Source of the DNA: CBDCMJ01 sp965218875
GTDB lineage: Bacteria; Chloroflexota; Dehalococcoidia; Lucifugimonadales; UBA3495
Direction of reading: 5' to 3'
Assembly: GCA_965218875.1 (NCBI GenBank)
Contig: CBDCMJ010000001.1
Location: forward strand, 1 to 64,000
DNA length: 64,000 nucleotides
Position numbers and translations under genes: made by a program. Under the pieces are notes generated by a model. It was not told the origin of the DNA. It did no database searches and was given only the letters and a program-made list of their open reading frames with translations. Of the stretch, positions 16,441 to 24,719 are shown one piece after another (positions within the stretch are counted from its first letter, which is position 1; the number at the start of each line of letters is the position of its first letter).

Positions 16441-16641
16441 TTGAGCAAGAAGCAACGGCTCACCCCGGAACAGAACGAGATAAGGCTGCGGGGCTTGCGC
16501 ATCCTGGCCCGCATGATCGCCCGCGCCCACCTGGACGCCGCGGCGGAGGCTGCGGCGGAGAGGCAGGGTGAGGAATCGGACGGCGCTGATGTTCCCGGCC
16601 AGGGGGACGGCCCGCACAAGGACGGCGAGTATGTCGGGTAA
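16441..16641 (+). CDS. small charged protein of unknown function
   Basis: 66 residues from a TTG start preceded by GGAAGG. A basic/hydrophobic helix (RLTPEQNEIRLRGLRILARMIARAHLDAAAEAAAE) is followed by an acidic tail. No family is recognised. The last codons overlap the start of the HTH gene at 16631, so it is probably the first gene of that run. Confidence 0.5.
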   Translation: MSKKQRLTPEQNEIRLRGLRILARMIARAHLDAAAEAAAERQGEESDGADVPGQGDGPHKDGEYVG

Positions 16642-16873
16642 GAGACCCCTGGTGAGGGCGCGGTTGAACGCCGTGGCGTTCTGGGACCTGCTCCACCGGC
16701 TGAACATGACCAAGAACGAACTGGCCGACCTGACCGGGCTGGCCACCGGCTACCTGTCCCAGCTCCTCAACGGGAAACGCTATCCCTCCGCTGCCACGCG
16801 GCGGCGTTTGCAGGATGCGCTGGGCGTCGGTTTCGACGATCTGTTCATCATGGAAGAATGCGATGGGGAATAG
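16631..16873 (+). CDS. small XRE-type HTH protein
   Basis: 80 residues: NAVAFWDLLHRLNMTKNELADLTGLATGYLSQLLNGKRYPS followed by TRRRLQDALGV and DDLFIMEE. This is a single compact Cro/C1 helix-turn-helix with nothing else. The protein at 54745-54999 has the same layout and very similar wording (WELLDQLGITQKELARRSG, YLSQLIRGERSPS, FFMEP). The ATG at 16631 is the natural start, since longer upstream reading is the shadow of the previous gene. The stop overlaps the next gene. Confidence 0.85.
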   Translation: MSGKRPLVRARLNAVAFWDLLHRLNMTKNELADLTGLATGYLSQLLNGKRYPSAATRRRLQDALGVGFDDLFIMEECDGE

Positions 16874-17174
16874 AAGACCCGTGCCGCCCCAGCTGTTCTT
16901 CGGCGCTTCGCTTTTGCCCGAGGACTTCCCGGCGCGGCTGGACCGGCTGAAGGCGGCCAGCGGCCTCTCCTGGGACGGCATGGCGGCCTGCCTCGGGGTG
17001 GACCCACGGCAGTTGCAGCGCTGGCGGCACGACACCGCGCCCTGCGGGGACGCCTTGTTCGGCATCTTCCGCCTGGGGGCCAGGGTACCGGGCGGCTTGT
17101 ACCTGCTGCTGCCCGACGACCTGTCCCCGCTTGGGAAGAGCGGCGGCGTCCAGGGGCGACTGGAAGATCTCTAA
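16863..17174 (+). CDS. small HTH protein (LPEDFPARL family)
   Basis: 103 residues. After a short basic start comes LLPEDFPARLDRLKAASGLSWDGMAACLGVDPRQLQRWRHDT, an HTH of the XRE/Cro kind, then LGARVPGGLYLLLPDD. It shares the pattern PEDFP-RL--------GL-W--LA--L-V with the next two genes, which makes three tandem paralogues. Overlaps the previous gene by 11 bp. Confidence 0.75.
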   Translation: MGNRRPVPPQLFFGASLLPEDFPARLDRLKAASGLSWDGMAACLGVDPRQLQRWRHDTAPCGDALFGIFRLGARVPGGLYLLLPDDLSPLGKSGGVQGRLEDL

Positions 17175-17208
17175 ACCAAATCTCAAATACCAAGGAGGAA
17201 ACGTGGTC

Positions 17209-17484
17209 ATGGAAGCATCAGTATCGAAGCGACGGAACAACGGGGTGGACCTGCCGGAGGACTTCCCGGAGCGGTTGGAGAAATTCCGTGAGGTGTCCGG
17301 CCTGTCCTGGGGGGAGTTGGCGGGGTGCCTCAGGGTGGACCACGAGCGGGTGAAGAGCTTGCGGAGGGGCGCACTGCCCGGGGACTCGATGATGCCGAAC
17401 CTCATGCAGCTTGCCCAGCGGGTGCCTGGCGGAATGGAGGCCCTGTTCCCCAACGTGGTGAATACTCTCGGAACCGGGGAGTAG
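17209..17484 (+). CDS. small HTH protein (PEDFPERL family)
   Basis: 91 residues from ATG 17209 (GTG 17203 is also possible; the SD AGGAGG at 17193-17198 serves either). The core LPEDFPERLEKFREVSGLSWGELAGCLRVDHERVKSLRRG is an HTH paralogous to its neighbours, followed by QRVPGGMEALFP. Probably a DNA-binding regulator of the element. Confidence 0.75.
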   Translation: MEASVSKRRNNGVDLPEDFPERLEKFREVSGLSWGELAGCLRVDHERVKSLRRGALPGDSMMPNLMQLAQRVPGGMEALFPNVVNTLGTGE

Positions 17485-17488
17485 GGCA

Positions 17489-17806
17489 TTGGGTCGCCAG
17501 CGGCGAATACACCAGCCGGTGTACTACGAATTTCCCGAGGACTTCCCCCAAAGGCTGGAGCGGTTCAGGGAAGAGACCGGGCTGACCTGGAATGCCCTGG
17601 CCCGCCGCCTCGGCGTCAACCCCCACCGGCTGAGGCAGTGGAGGAAAGGGACCGTCCCCGACTCCACCAACCTATTCATCCTCCTGACCCTGGCCGAAAG
17701 GCTGGGGCTCAGGGGGATTTTGATGTGGCCTGAAGTGGATATGCCGGGAGGAGGGGTTGCACGGGACGCTCCTCCTCCTGGGCAGCAACCTCTGCCCCCG
17801 GTTTAG
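17489..17806 (+). CDS. small HTH protein, C-terminus running into IS3 remnant
   Basis: 105 residues from a TTG start 4 bp after the previous gene. EFPEDFPQRLERFREETGLTWNALARRLGVNPHRLRQWRKGT is the third PEDFP-type HTH. After LAERLGLRGILMWPEV the reading passes into GGGVARDAPPPGQQPLPPV, encoded by a decayed IS3-family end (17757-17849), so the original C-terminus is probably lost. Confidence 0.65.
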   Translation: MGRQRRIHQPVYYEFPEDFPQRLERFREETGLTWNALARRLGVNPHRLRQWRKGTVPDSTNLFILLTLAERLGLRGILMWPEVDMPGGGVARDAPPPGQQPLPPV

Positions 17807-17849
17807 GAGCGGGACTCCCGCCCAGCTGCCTGTCCAGTTTCCCGGTCCC
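17757..17849 (-). mobile_element. remnant of an IS3-family left end
   Basis: Read on the minus strand, this stretch follows the left 90 bp of the IS at 2125: GGACAGG, then GAGTCCCGCTCCTAAAC, then GGGGCAG and GTTGCTGC. No transposase sequence remains. It sits between the HTH cluster and the 3' end of the replication-relaxation-like gene. Confidence 0.65.
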
Positions 17850-17857
17850 GCCTCGCA

Positions 17858-19498
17858 TCAGGGAGTTTTTGCTTCCTGCCCTGCGGAAGTGGTCCAGACC
17901 TTTCCCAACGGCCCCAGCCTCTCAAGCGACGCCCTGCTGGACACCAGCAGCGGAACGTCAACTCTGGTCCGCTCCATCTCCTCCCGTGCCAACCGCTGAA
18001 AGTGGCTCGCGGCCAGGTCGTCGTCGAATACCAGCAGGACAACGGGCTGCGAACCATGGTCGTCGGTGGGCCGGTGGGTTGAATAGTAGCGCAGGTAGGG
18101 AGCCAGGCGCGCCGCCATCGTGGTCGGCCGCACCGCCCGGCGCTCCCATTCCAGGAAGAAGCTCCAGGCGGCGCCGCCCCGCCGCAACACGCCGAAGGCG
18201 TCGGGGTGAATCGCCCGCAGCCGGTCGCCGTGCCGGAAGTGCCTTGATGCCCTATGGGGAGGGTCCAGTTGGAGGATCCCCCAGCCCAAGGAGCGGGCCT
18301 GCTCGGCCAGGGCGGCCATGAAACCGTGGACGGCGGCGGTGTGCTCGATGTTCCGTAGGAGCTGGCGGCTGCGCCTGCCCGAGACGTTGCGCCAGTCCAA
18401 CGGTTTCCGGAGATCGTTGAGTGCGGCGCTCCAACGTTTCCTGGCCACGCCTACGGAGGCCCGGTCCCGGCGGGCCAGCAACGCCAGCCCCCGGTCAGTC
18501 AAAACCAACCTTTGGCCTTTGCAGGAGACCCGCTCAACCAGCCCGGCGTCAGCTACGGGCAACAGGACCTGGGACAGCCGCCCCTGGGAGACGCCCATCA
18601 ACAACCGGAGGTGCCGCGGGGCAATCCAGGGCCAGTCGGAAACCAGGTCCAACGCCAGTTTCCCGGCGGGTCTCAGCAGGGCGGGCAACAGCCATTCCGG
18701 GGCGTTCTTATCGGTAAAGTCCGTACCGATGTCGCGGGGAAGAATCACCCGTAACGTCGGCTGCTCCGCTGGCAGCCCGCCACCCCCTTCCACGTGGCCC
18801 AAGGCCGCCTTCAGGTCCAAGTCGGCGTTGATTGAGGGAAGCCGCCAGATTGGACTGTCGGGGCTGCTCCAGGCCGCGTCCCGCTCCAGGGCCAGCAGAA
18901 CCGGAAAGGGCACAACGGCCGCCAGGCGGCGGGCGTGCCGCAACCTGGTCTCGTCGGGCAACAGCAGTAGCACACCGCCGGGCGGCGGCCCCTCCCTGAG
19001 CCGCCAGATGCGCTTGGCGAAGCCGGTGCGGTCGGCGGTGAGTCCCTGCCTGATCAAGCCTATGGTGCGGCCGTCATTGAGCACGATACCGGCGTCCAGG
19101 GGCAGGCCCCGGTACCACCGGAACGAAGCGATTCCCTCCAGGGCGGCAATGGAAGACGTGAGTCGGTAGATCACGGCCACGGCGTCCAGCCGCTCCAAAA
19201 GGATGCGCCGCCACCGGGCGGATACCGGGTGGCGGCGCAAAATCTGTTCCAGGGTAATGCCCTCGACCTCGGCCAGGCGGCGCAACCCGGGGCCGGTGGG
19301 GAAGTAGCGGCGCGTCTGCCGCAGCAGGGCGGTGGCGTGGGGGAGGGACGCGACGAGGCCCTCGCGCTCCAGGGCGGCGACGGCGTTGTAGACCGAGCGG
19401 TCGGGTACGCCGGAGACGGCGGCCAGCTCCAGCCGGTCCAGGAAGGGCATGTCCGCCAGCCGCCGCAGGGTCTCCAGGTGAATCTCTCCGTTGCTCAT
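17858..19498 (-). CDS. replication-relaxation family-like protein
   Basis: 546 residues, no signal peptide or membrane segment. The N-terminal region (about 1-70) is a winged-helix-like segment (LRRLADMPFLDRLELAAVSGVPDRSVYNAVAALEREGLV). A second winged helix lies near 300-360 (HLRLLMGVSQGRLSQVLLPVADAGLV). The C-terminal part has IHPDAFGVLRRGGAAWSFFLEWERRAVRPTTMAARLAPYLRYY, which fits the replication-relaxation (PF13814) group found on conjugative elements and thought to assist relaxase or replication start. The ATG overlaps the coupling-protein stop, so it is last in the conjugation operon. The family call rests on pattern memory only. Confidence 0.6.
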   Translation of the reverse strand: MSNGEIHLETLRRLADMPFLDRLELAAVSGVPDRSVYNAVAALEREGLVASLPHATALLRQTRRYFPTGPGLRRLAEVEGITLEQILRRHPVSARWRRILLERLDAVAVIYRLTSSIAALEGIASFRWYRGLPLDAGIVLNDGRTIGLIRQGLTADRTGFAKRIWRLREGPPPGGVLLLLPDETRLRHARRLAAVVPFPVLLALERDAAWSSPDSPIWRLPSINADLDLKAALGHVEGGGGLPAEQPTLRVILPRDIGTDFTDKNAPEWLLPALLRPAGKLALDLVSDWPWIAPRHLRLLMGVSQGRLSQVLLPVADAGLVERVSCKGQRLVLTDRGLALLARRDRASVGVARKRWSAALNDLRKPLDWRNVSGRRSRQLLRNIEHTAAVHGFMAALAEQARSLGWGILQLDPPHRASRHFRHGDRLRAIHPDAFGVLRRGGAAWSFFLEWERRAVRPTTMAARLAPYLRYYSTHRPTDDHGSQPVVLLVFDDDLAASHFQRLAREEMERTRVDVPLLVSSRASLERLGPLGKVWTTSAGQEAKTP

Positions 19499-22077
19499 CA
19501 GGCGTCACCTCCGGAACCACTCCCCGGCGGGTTGGGGTTGCGGGTTCGCGTCCGGTGCTGCCCGCCGGTCTGGTCCGTGGCCGGAGGCTGCGCCGGTGGG
19601 GAACCATTGGCGTTCTGCCGCTCCGCCAGGAGCCTGCGGTACTCGCTCACCCTCTGCTCCCCCTCGGCGTTGCCGGCCGCGATCTGGCCGGCGCTGGTGG
19701 TGTAGCCACGGGAGGCGTTGCGAACGGCCTCGGCCACCTCGGGGTCGCCCGGCTCCGGCTTGCGGACCATCATCGAGTAGGCGGGCAGACGCTCCGTCCC
19801 CACGGTGGCCCGCACGTAGCACTGATGGACCGGCAATGACGTGATGTCGTCCTCGGTCACCCGGTCCTTGCCCAGCTCCCACACCAGCCGGCGGGCGTCG
19901 TTACCGGCCACCTGGAACACCGCCAGGCAGCCCAGGTTGGCCAGGATGGTGTCCTGCATGGTGCGGGAGAGGTCGTCCAGCTTGGCCAGGCTCTGCGTCG
20001 CCAGGATGAAACTGGCGCCGTACTTGCCCAGCTCGCTGAGCATGGACTCGTAATCGACGCCGGGCATGGACTGCATCTCGTCCACGACCACCAGGGCGCC
20101 CCGCCGCCGGTGCAGGGGCAGGCTCTCCTGCTCCCGGATCACCGAGTCCACCAGGTTGAGCAGGGACGCTCCCACCAGGGCGGCCACGTCCCTGCCCGCC
20201 GTCCCCTGGGCGGTGGACACCAGCAGCACGCCGCCCTCCAGGATGGTCTCCCGCAGGTCGATGGTGGAGCGGGACTGGCCCAGAATGGAGCGGGCGCGCT
20301 TGGAGGAGGCGTAGTAGGCCAGGCGGGTCTGCACCGGGGCCAATGCCTCGGCCCGGTACTGGCGGTGCCAGCCGCCGAAGTCCCGCTCCCACCACTCCAT
20401 GATGTAGGGGTCGGAGACCTTCGCCAGCACCTCGCCCCGGAACTTGCCGTCGGAGAGGAGCTTCAGCCCGTCCAGGATGGTGTGCTGGTCGCCGGCGTCG
20501 GTGGAAGGGTGGGCGTTGGCCTCGTGCAGGGTCTTGACGGTGTGCTCCAGGATGGACTGCATCCGTGGACCCCACTGTTCCCACAGGCCCCGCGCCACCC
20601 GCACCACCGAGTCGGCGGTGCGGTCCCTATCGGCGAAGATGCGGGTGTCCAGCAGGTTGATGCCCGGCGCGCCCTGTTCGTCGGCCAGGTCGATGAGCCT
20701 CACTTTGTCGACGATGGACCCGGGGACGTGCTCCAGCAGCCCGGCCACCAGGTCGGCATGGGGGTCGACGACGATGATGGCGTCGCCGTCCCGGCCCGCC
20801 GCCTTCTCCCTGAGCTTGTGGACGACGATGTGGTGCATCAGGGTGGACTTGCCCATGCGGGTGCGGGCCACGTAGAGATGGTGACGGCGCAGCAGGTCCT
20901 CGGGGAAGCGAATCTCCCGGGTCTGCCCGCCGGTGGTGTCGCCCACCAGCGCGCCCTCGGCAGTGCCCCGGACCGGGGGCAGCAGGGACCTGGAGCCGGA
21001 GCGTTCCACCAACGGAGTCTCGTCACGCTCGCCGGGCGGGTGCCACAGCGTGGCCGCCTCTCGCACCCCCAGGATGCTGCGCTTGCCGAACAGACCCGGC
21101 CCGGCGGGGTGCAGGTTGTCCGTGGGAACCAGGGGTTGTACGTCGCCGACCTTGAACCTGGCCCCGGCGGGATGATCGAAATGGCGGTAGGCGGCGGCCA
21201 CCCCTTCCAGCAGTTCCTCGGCCCGCTGGATGCGGCCCCGTTCCGGCAGGACTGCCACCACCTGCAACTCGGCGTCGAAGGCGATGCGGGAGACCTTCTC
21301 CCGTATCAGGATGGGGTCGTAGACCCGGCTGCGGGCCTGCTTCCAGCGCCACCAGCCCCAGCCCGCCACGGTCAGGCCCAGGACGGAGCCCGCGCCCAGG
21401 AGCGACGCCTTGAGGAACTCGCCGTCCTGTACCCACAGGTAGCCCTTCAGGGCGGCCAGCGCCCCCGCGCCCAGCACGGCCATGGTGACGCCGTCCAGCT
21501 GCAGGGGCTTGGTCTGGTAGGTGTAGGAGGGATCGGGCCGCTGCTGGCCCGGGTTCTTGAAGGCCTTCTGCTGGTGAGCCTGGGACCAGTCGGGACCCAG
21601 GGAGCGCAGCAGCAGGCGGGAGACCAGCCGCTCGCCGGGCCGCAGGTCGCCGAGCGCGCCCAGGAGGGCAATGAGCGGATCGGAGCCGGCGTCCAGCAGG
21701 TCGTCGTCCCGGAAGGTGCGCAGGGGGACGAACTCCGGCCCGCCGGAGCGCAGAGTCAGGCCCCAGGCCTGCTCCCCCGGGTCCAGCCGCAACGGGTCGT
21801 CCCCGGGCGGTACCTCGCGGATGCGGGCCTGGGGGTAGTGGGCGGCCAGCTGTCCCTGGACCACCTGCCGGTCCAGGCAGCGGGCCATCAGGGTGACGCC
21901 GCTGGCGTCACCGGCCAGCTCCAGGGAGAAGGGTTCGGGGACGGCGATGGACTGGAGCAGGTTCTCCACGCCCAGCAGGGTCCGCTCGCCGGTGCGCGGC
22001 GGCGTCACCGCCAAAAGGGCCGGAGGACGACGGTTCCGGGCGTCGCCGAAGATGATTTTCTTCACGTTGATATTCAT
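19498..22077 (-). CDS. type IV coupling protein / conjugative ATPase (TraG/VirD4-TraD-like)
   Basis: 859 residues. Two hydrophobic segments near 205-260 could anchor it. The Walker A motif (YVARTRMGKSTLMHH) is at about 410, DPHADLVAGLLEHVP follows, and Walker B (ALVVVDEMQSM) is at about 665, then FILATQSLAKLD. This is the layout of DNA-pumping coupling proteins that bring the relaxase-DNA complex to the type IV secretion channel. The C-terminal 60 residues are Gln/Pro/Gly-rich and disordered. The N-terminal 200 residues are not recognised. Between the VirB4-like and replication-relaxation-like genes. Confidence 0.85.
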   Translation of the reverse strand: MNINVKKIIFGDARNRRPPALLAVTPPRTGERTLLGVENLLQSIAVPEPFSLELAGDASGVTLMARCLDRQVVQGQLAAHYPQARIREVPPGDDPLRLDPGEQAWGLTLRSGGPEFVPLRTFRDDDLLDAGSDPLIALLGALGDLRPGERLVSRLLLRSLGPDWSQAHQQKAFKNPGQQRPDPSYTYQTKPLQLDGVTMAVLGAGALAALKGYLWVQDGEFLKASLLGAGSVLGLTVAGWGWWRWKQARSRVYDPILIREKVSRIAFDAELQVVAVLPERGRIQRAEELLEGVAAAYRHFDHPAGARFKVGDVQPLVPTDNLHPAGPGLFGKRSILGVREAATLWHPPGERDETPLVERSGSRSLLPPVRGTAEGALVGDTTGGQTREIRFPEDLLRRHHLYVARTRMGKSTLMHHIVVHKLREKAAGRDGDAIIVVDPHADLVAGLLEHVPGSIVDKVRLIDLADEQGAPGINLLDTRIFADRDRTADSVVRVARGLWEQWGPRMQSILEHTVKTLHEANAHPSTDAGDQHTILDGLKLLSDGKFRGEVLAKVSDPYIMEWWERDFGGWHRQYRAEALAPVQTRLAYYASSKRARSILGQSRSTIDLRETILEGGVLLVSTAQGTAGRDVAALVGASLLNLVDSVIREQESLPLHRRRGALVVVDEMQSMPGVDYESMLSELGKYGASFILATQSLAKLDDLSRTMQDTILANLGCLAVFQVAGNDARRLVWELGKDRVTEDDITSLPVHQCYVRATVGTERLPAYSMMVRKPEPGDPEVAEAVRNASRGYTTSAGQIAAGNAEGEQRVSEYRRLLAERQNANGSPPAQPPATDQTGGQHRTRTRNPNPPGSGSGGDA

Positions 22078-22112
22078 ACTGGATGCCTCTCTTTACGGGA
22101 TTTGTTTGCGGA

Positions 22113-24365
22113 CTAATGACGCGGCCCCGGCCGCCACTCGATTACCTCGGTCTCTTCGGGGGTGGCCTCGATGCGGATGGGGAAGCGGTTGCCCCTTGCC
22201 AGCAGCAGCCCGTCTCCCCGAGGACAGGACAGGAGCCAGCGTTGCAGCTCCACCGGCAGGTCGAAGGCTTCGCCCACGGTGCTGATGGCGGCGGCGTCCT
22301 GCTGCAACAGCAGCTTGAAGGCGGCGTTCTGGAGCAGCGCCCTGCCGGAGTGGCCGGTGATGGCGCGCGACGAGTCCTCGGAGAGCAGGTCCTGCACGTC
22401 CTGGGTGATGAACTGCAACCCCAGCCGGTGCTTGCGGGCGCGCTTGGCCATGCTGACCATGAATGCCGCCCCTTCGGGGTGCTGCATGATGCTCCACACC
22501 TCGTCCACCACCAGCAGGCGGGGCCGGGGGTCTTGGGCGGCGGCGGCCCATACCGTCTCGGTGCAGACCATCGCGGCGGCGGGACGCAGTTCCGGTTCCA
22601 GCAGGTGCAGGTCGAAGACGGTGACCAGGGCCTCGTGGGTCAGCAGGTCGTCGCCCTCGTCGGAGAGCAGGTGGCGCAGGCTACCGGTGGCGAAGGGCCG
22701 CAGCAGGTGGGCGATGTCGCCGCCCTCGGCTTCCAGGTAGGCGTAGAAGTCGCGGAATCCGGTGCGCTCCCTATGCTCGGCGTAGTAGCCCGCCAGGGCG
22801 TGATCCAAAGACGAGCGCCGCTCGGCGCTGAGCCGCTCCCCCACCATCACCTCGATGAGACGCCGCAGGCTGCCGATGCGCTGGAGCAGTTCCTCGCTGT
22901 CGCCCCGATCGATGACGAAGGGGTTCATGCCCTGCCCCGCGATTCCAGGGGACAGCACCCTCCCGCCGGCGGCGCGGGCCATGTCGGCGTACTCGCCCTC
23001 CGGGTCGATCACGTAGGCGCGCACGCCACGGCAGACGCCGCGCAGCACCCCCAGCTTGGTGGCGAAACTCTTGCCGCTGCCGGAACGGGCTAGGACGGCG
23101 GTGTTGGCATTCAGGTGGGTGCCGTCGAAGGGGTCGTAGACGATGGGGGCGCAGGCCCGCAGGTCGATGCCGTAGAGAGTGCCGCTCCTGGTGTCCAGGT
23201 CCGGCGGCGAGAAGGGGAAGAGCCGCGCCAGCGACGACGTGTCCAGGGTCCGCCACACCGCCACGGCGTTGAGGCCCAGGGGCAGGGTGGACAGCAGGCC
23301 CTCGCGCTGCCGGAAGGCCAGGTTGTCCAGCTTGCCCAGGGTGGCGGCGAAGTGGGCGCGGGCCTTCTGGGTCAACTCCTTCAGCCCGTCGGCGTTGTCG
23401 GCGTGCAACGTCACCGACAGGGAGGCATGGAACAGCCGCTCCCGTCCCCGCTGTACTTCATCGCGCAAACGGCTCACGTCCTCCAGGGCGATCTCCGCCT
23501 CCGGCGACAGGCTGCGGCCCCGGTTCAGAGACAGGGATTGCGCCGACTCGAAGCGGACCTTCTGCCACTCCAGGGTGCGGGCGGCCTGCTCCGACGGAAT
23601 GGCGCCCAGGTGGACCGACAGATCCATGGGCGCTCCGGCGGCCATCAGCCCCTGTAGGAAGCCCGGGGCCAGCAAGCGGGGCCACTTGCCCAGGTGCAGG
23701 GAGCGGGTCAGGTGGGCTCCGACGCGGATGTCGCGGCGGTTGATCTCCACCGCCAACTCTGTGTCTTCATCACGGTCAATGGGTGAACCCCCAAGGGCCG
23801 AGGCCAGCAGCAGGAGGCGCAGCGGTTCTCCTTTCAGGGGGAACACTCCCAGCCCGGCCCGGGCCAGCAGCCCACGCATCTCGTCGGCGCGGTTGTGTTC
23901 GCAGATGGCGTAGAAGCGCCGGTCCAGGATTCCCTCCCGGGATTCCAAGCCGGTCAGGAGCCGTCCCAGGGAGTCGGCGGCATCTCGGGTCTGCTGGGGC
24001 AGGTCCTCGGGCTGGGCTTGTTCAAGATTGGCCCGCAGGCTTTGAAACACCGGCGGGTGCTGGCGGACCAGCAGTTGCACCGGGAAGTCCAGGGCGTTCA
24101 ACGAACCGGCGAAGGCCCCCAGCTTGGGCTCGTCCAGCTCCAACCCCATCACCTCCAGCACCCCCAGCTTCACCCCGTCCAGCCGCACCGGCCCGTCCTC
24201 TTCCAGGTGGGACAGCATGAAGAACAGGGACAGCGGGGGTGGCGGCTTGGGTTCCGCCGTCTCGGTGAGCTCGATGTCATTGGGTTGAATTTCCTCGGAC
24301 GCTGCGGGATTTTCCTTCCTGCCGCGTCCGGCCAGCTTCTTCAGGTTGGGTAGTGTCGCTTTCAT
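22113..24365 (-). CDS. VirB4/TraE-like conjugation ATPase
   Basis: 750 residues. Walker A is NTAVLARSGSGKSFATKLG near 430, followed by RAYVIDPEGEYADMARAAGG and Walker B RLLVVDEVWSIMQ near 618, then LQFITQDVQDLLSE. VirB4 proteins energise assembly of the type IV secretion channel. The N-terminal 400 residues fit the CagE/TrbE/VirB-type region with a poorly conserved start. A good SD (AAGGAG) is upstream. It is second in the inner part of the operon, 35 bp before the coupling protein gene. Confidence 0.9.
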   Translation of the reverse strand: MKATLPNLKKLAGRGRKENPAASEEIQPNDIELTETAEPKPPPPLSLFFMLSHLEEDGPVRLDGVKLGVLEVMGLELDEPKLGAFAGSLNALDFPVQLLVRQHPPVFQSLRANLEQAQPEDLPQQTRDAADSLGRLLTGLESREGILDRRFYAICEHNRADEMRGLLARAGLGVFPLKGEPLRLLLLASALGGSPIDRDEDTELAVEINRRDIRVGAHLTRSLHLGKWPRLLAPGFLQGLMAAGAPMDLSVHLGAIPSEQAARTLEWQKVRFESAQSLSLNRGRSLSPEAEIALEDVSRLRDEVQRGRERLFHASLSVTLHADNADGLKELTQKARAHFAATLGKLDNLAFRQREGLLSTLPLGLNAVAVWRTLDTSSLARLFPFSPPDLDTRSGTLYGIDLRACAPIVYDPFDGTHLNANTAVLARSGSGKSFATKLGVLRGVCRGVRAYVIDPEGEYADMARAAGGRVLSPGIAGQGMNPFVIDRGDSEELLQRIGSLRRLIEVMVGERLSAERRSSLDHALAGYYAEHRERTGFRDFYAYLEAEGGDIAHLLRPFATGSLRHLLSDEGDDLLTHEALVTVFDLHLLEPELRPAAAMVCTETVWAAAAQDPRPRLLVVDEVWSIMQHPEGAAFMVSMAKRARKHRLGLQFITQDVQDLLSEDSSRAITGHSGRALLQNAAFKLLLQQDAAAISTVGEAFDLPVELQRWLLSCPRGDGLLLARGNRFPIRIEATPEETEVIEWRPGPRH

Positions 24366-24386
24366 CGGTGAATCTCCTTTTTTCTT

Positions 24387-24719
24387 CTATGGGCCGGGCA
24401 GGACTTCGATGATCCGGCTGTTGAGCGCGGCGGCGATGCCCTTGGCCAGCAGCACCACCACCAGCCCGACCACGGCCATGATTACGGCGTTCCTGGCTTT
24501 TCCCCGCCCAGAACCTTCTCCCTCGGCGCCCTCGGCCATCAGGACGAACCCCGCCCAGACGATGGCGAAGAAGCACAGGCCCACCCCGGCGTAGGCCATG
24601 CCGGTCAGCACCACGTCGAAGGCGGCCAGCATCCTTGCCTTCTCGTCCGGCGCGGCGGCGGCCACGGAGGCCAGCGCCGCACCGGAGGCGAGCAGGGTCT
24701 TTGCCACGCGCCCTACCAC
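24387..24719 (-). CDS. TrbC/VirB2-like pilin candidate
   Basis: 110 residues from GTG 24719, overlapping the PrgI-fusion stop. It has a hydrophobic leader (VAKTLLASGAALASVAAA) and two membrane helices (MAYAGVGLCFFAIVWAGFVLMA and AVIMAVVGLVVVLLAKGIAAAL) joined by a basic loop, the VirB2/TrbC topology. The start is uncertain because the region is GTG-rich. This is one of two pilin-like genes in the operon, the other being at 26346. Confidence 0.65.
   Translation of the reverse strand: MVGRVAKTLLASGAALASVAAAAPDEKARMLAAFDVVLTGMAYAGVGLCFFAIVWAGFVLMAEGAEGEGSGRGKARNAVIMAVVGLVVVLLAKGIAAALNSRIIEVLPGP

Noticed and set aside
20095..20130. GGGGCAGGCT in the coupling ATPase, resembling the palindromic micro-insert
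   Set aside because: The protein reads smoothly through it (ESLPLHRRRGALVVVDE) and only a weak stem forms, so probably coincidence.
20110..22116. Long plus-strand frame of 668 codons opposite the coupling ATPase
   Set aside because: Low-complexity Gly/Gln/His-rich translation. The minus strand encodes a full Walker A/B protein, so this is an antisense shadow of GC-rich coding DNA.
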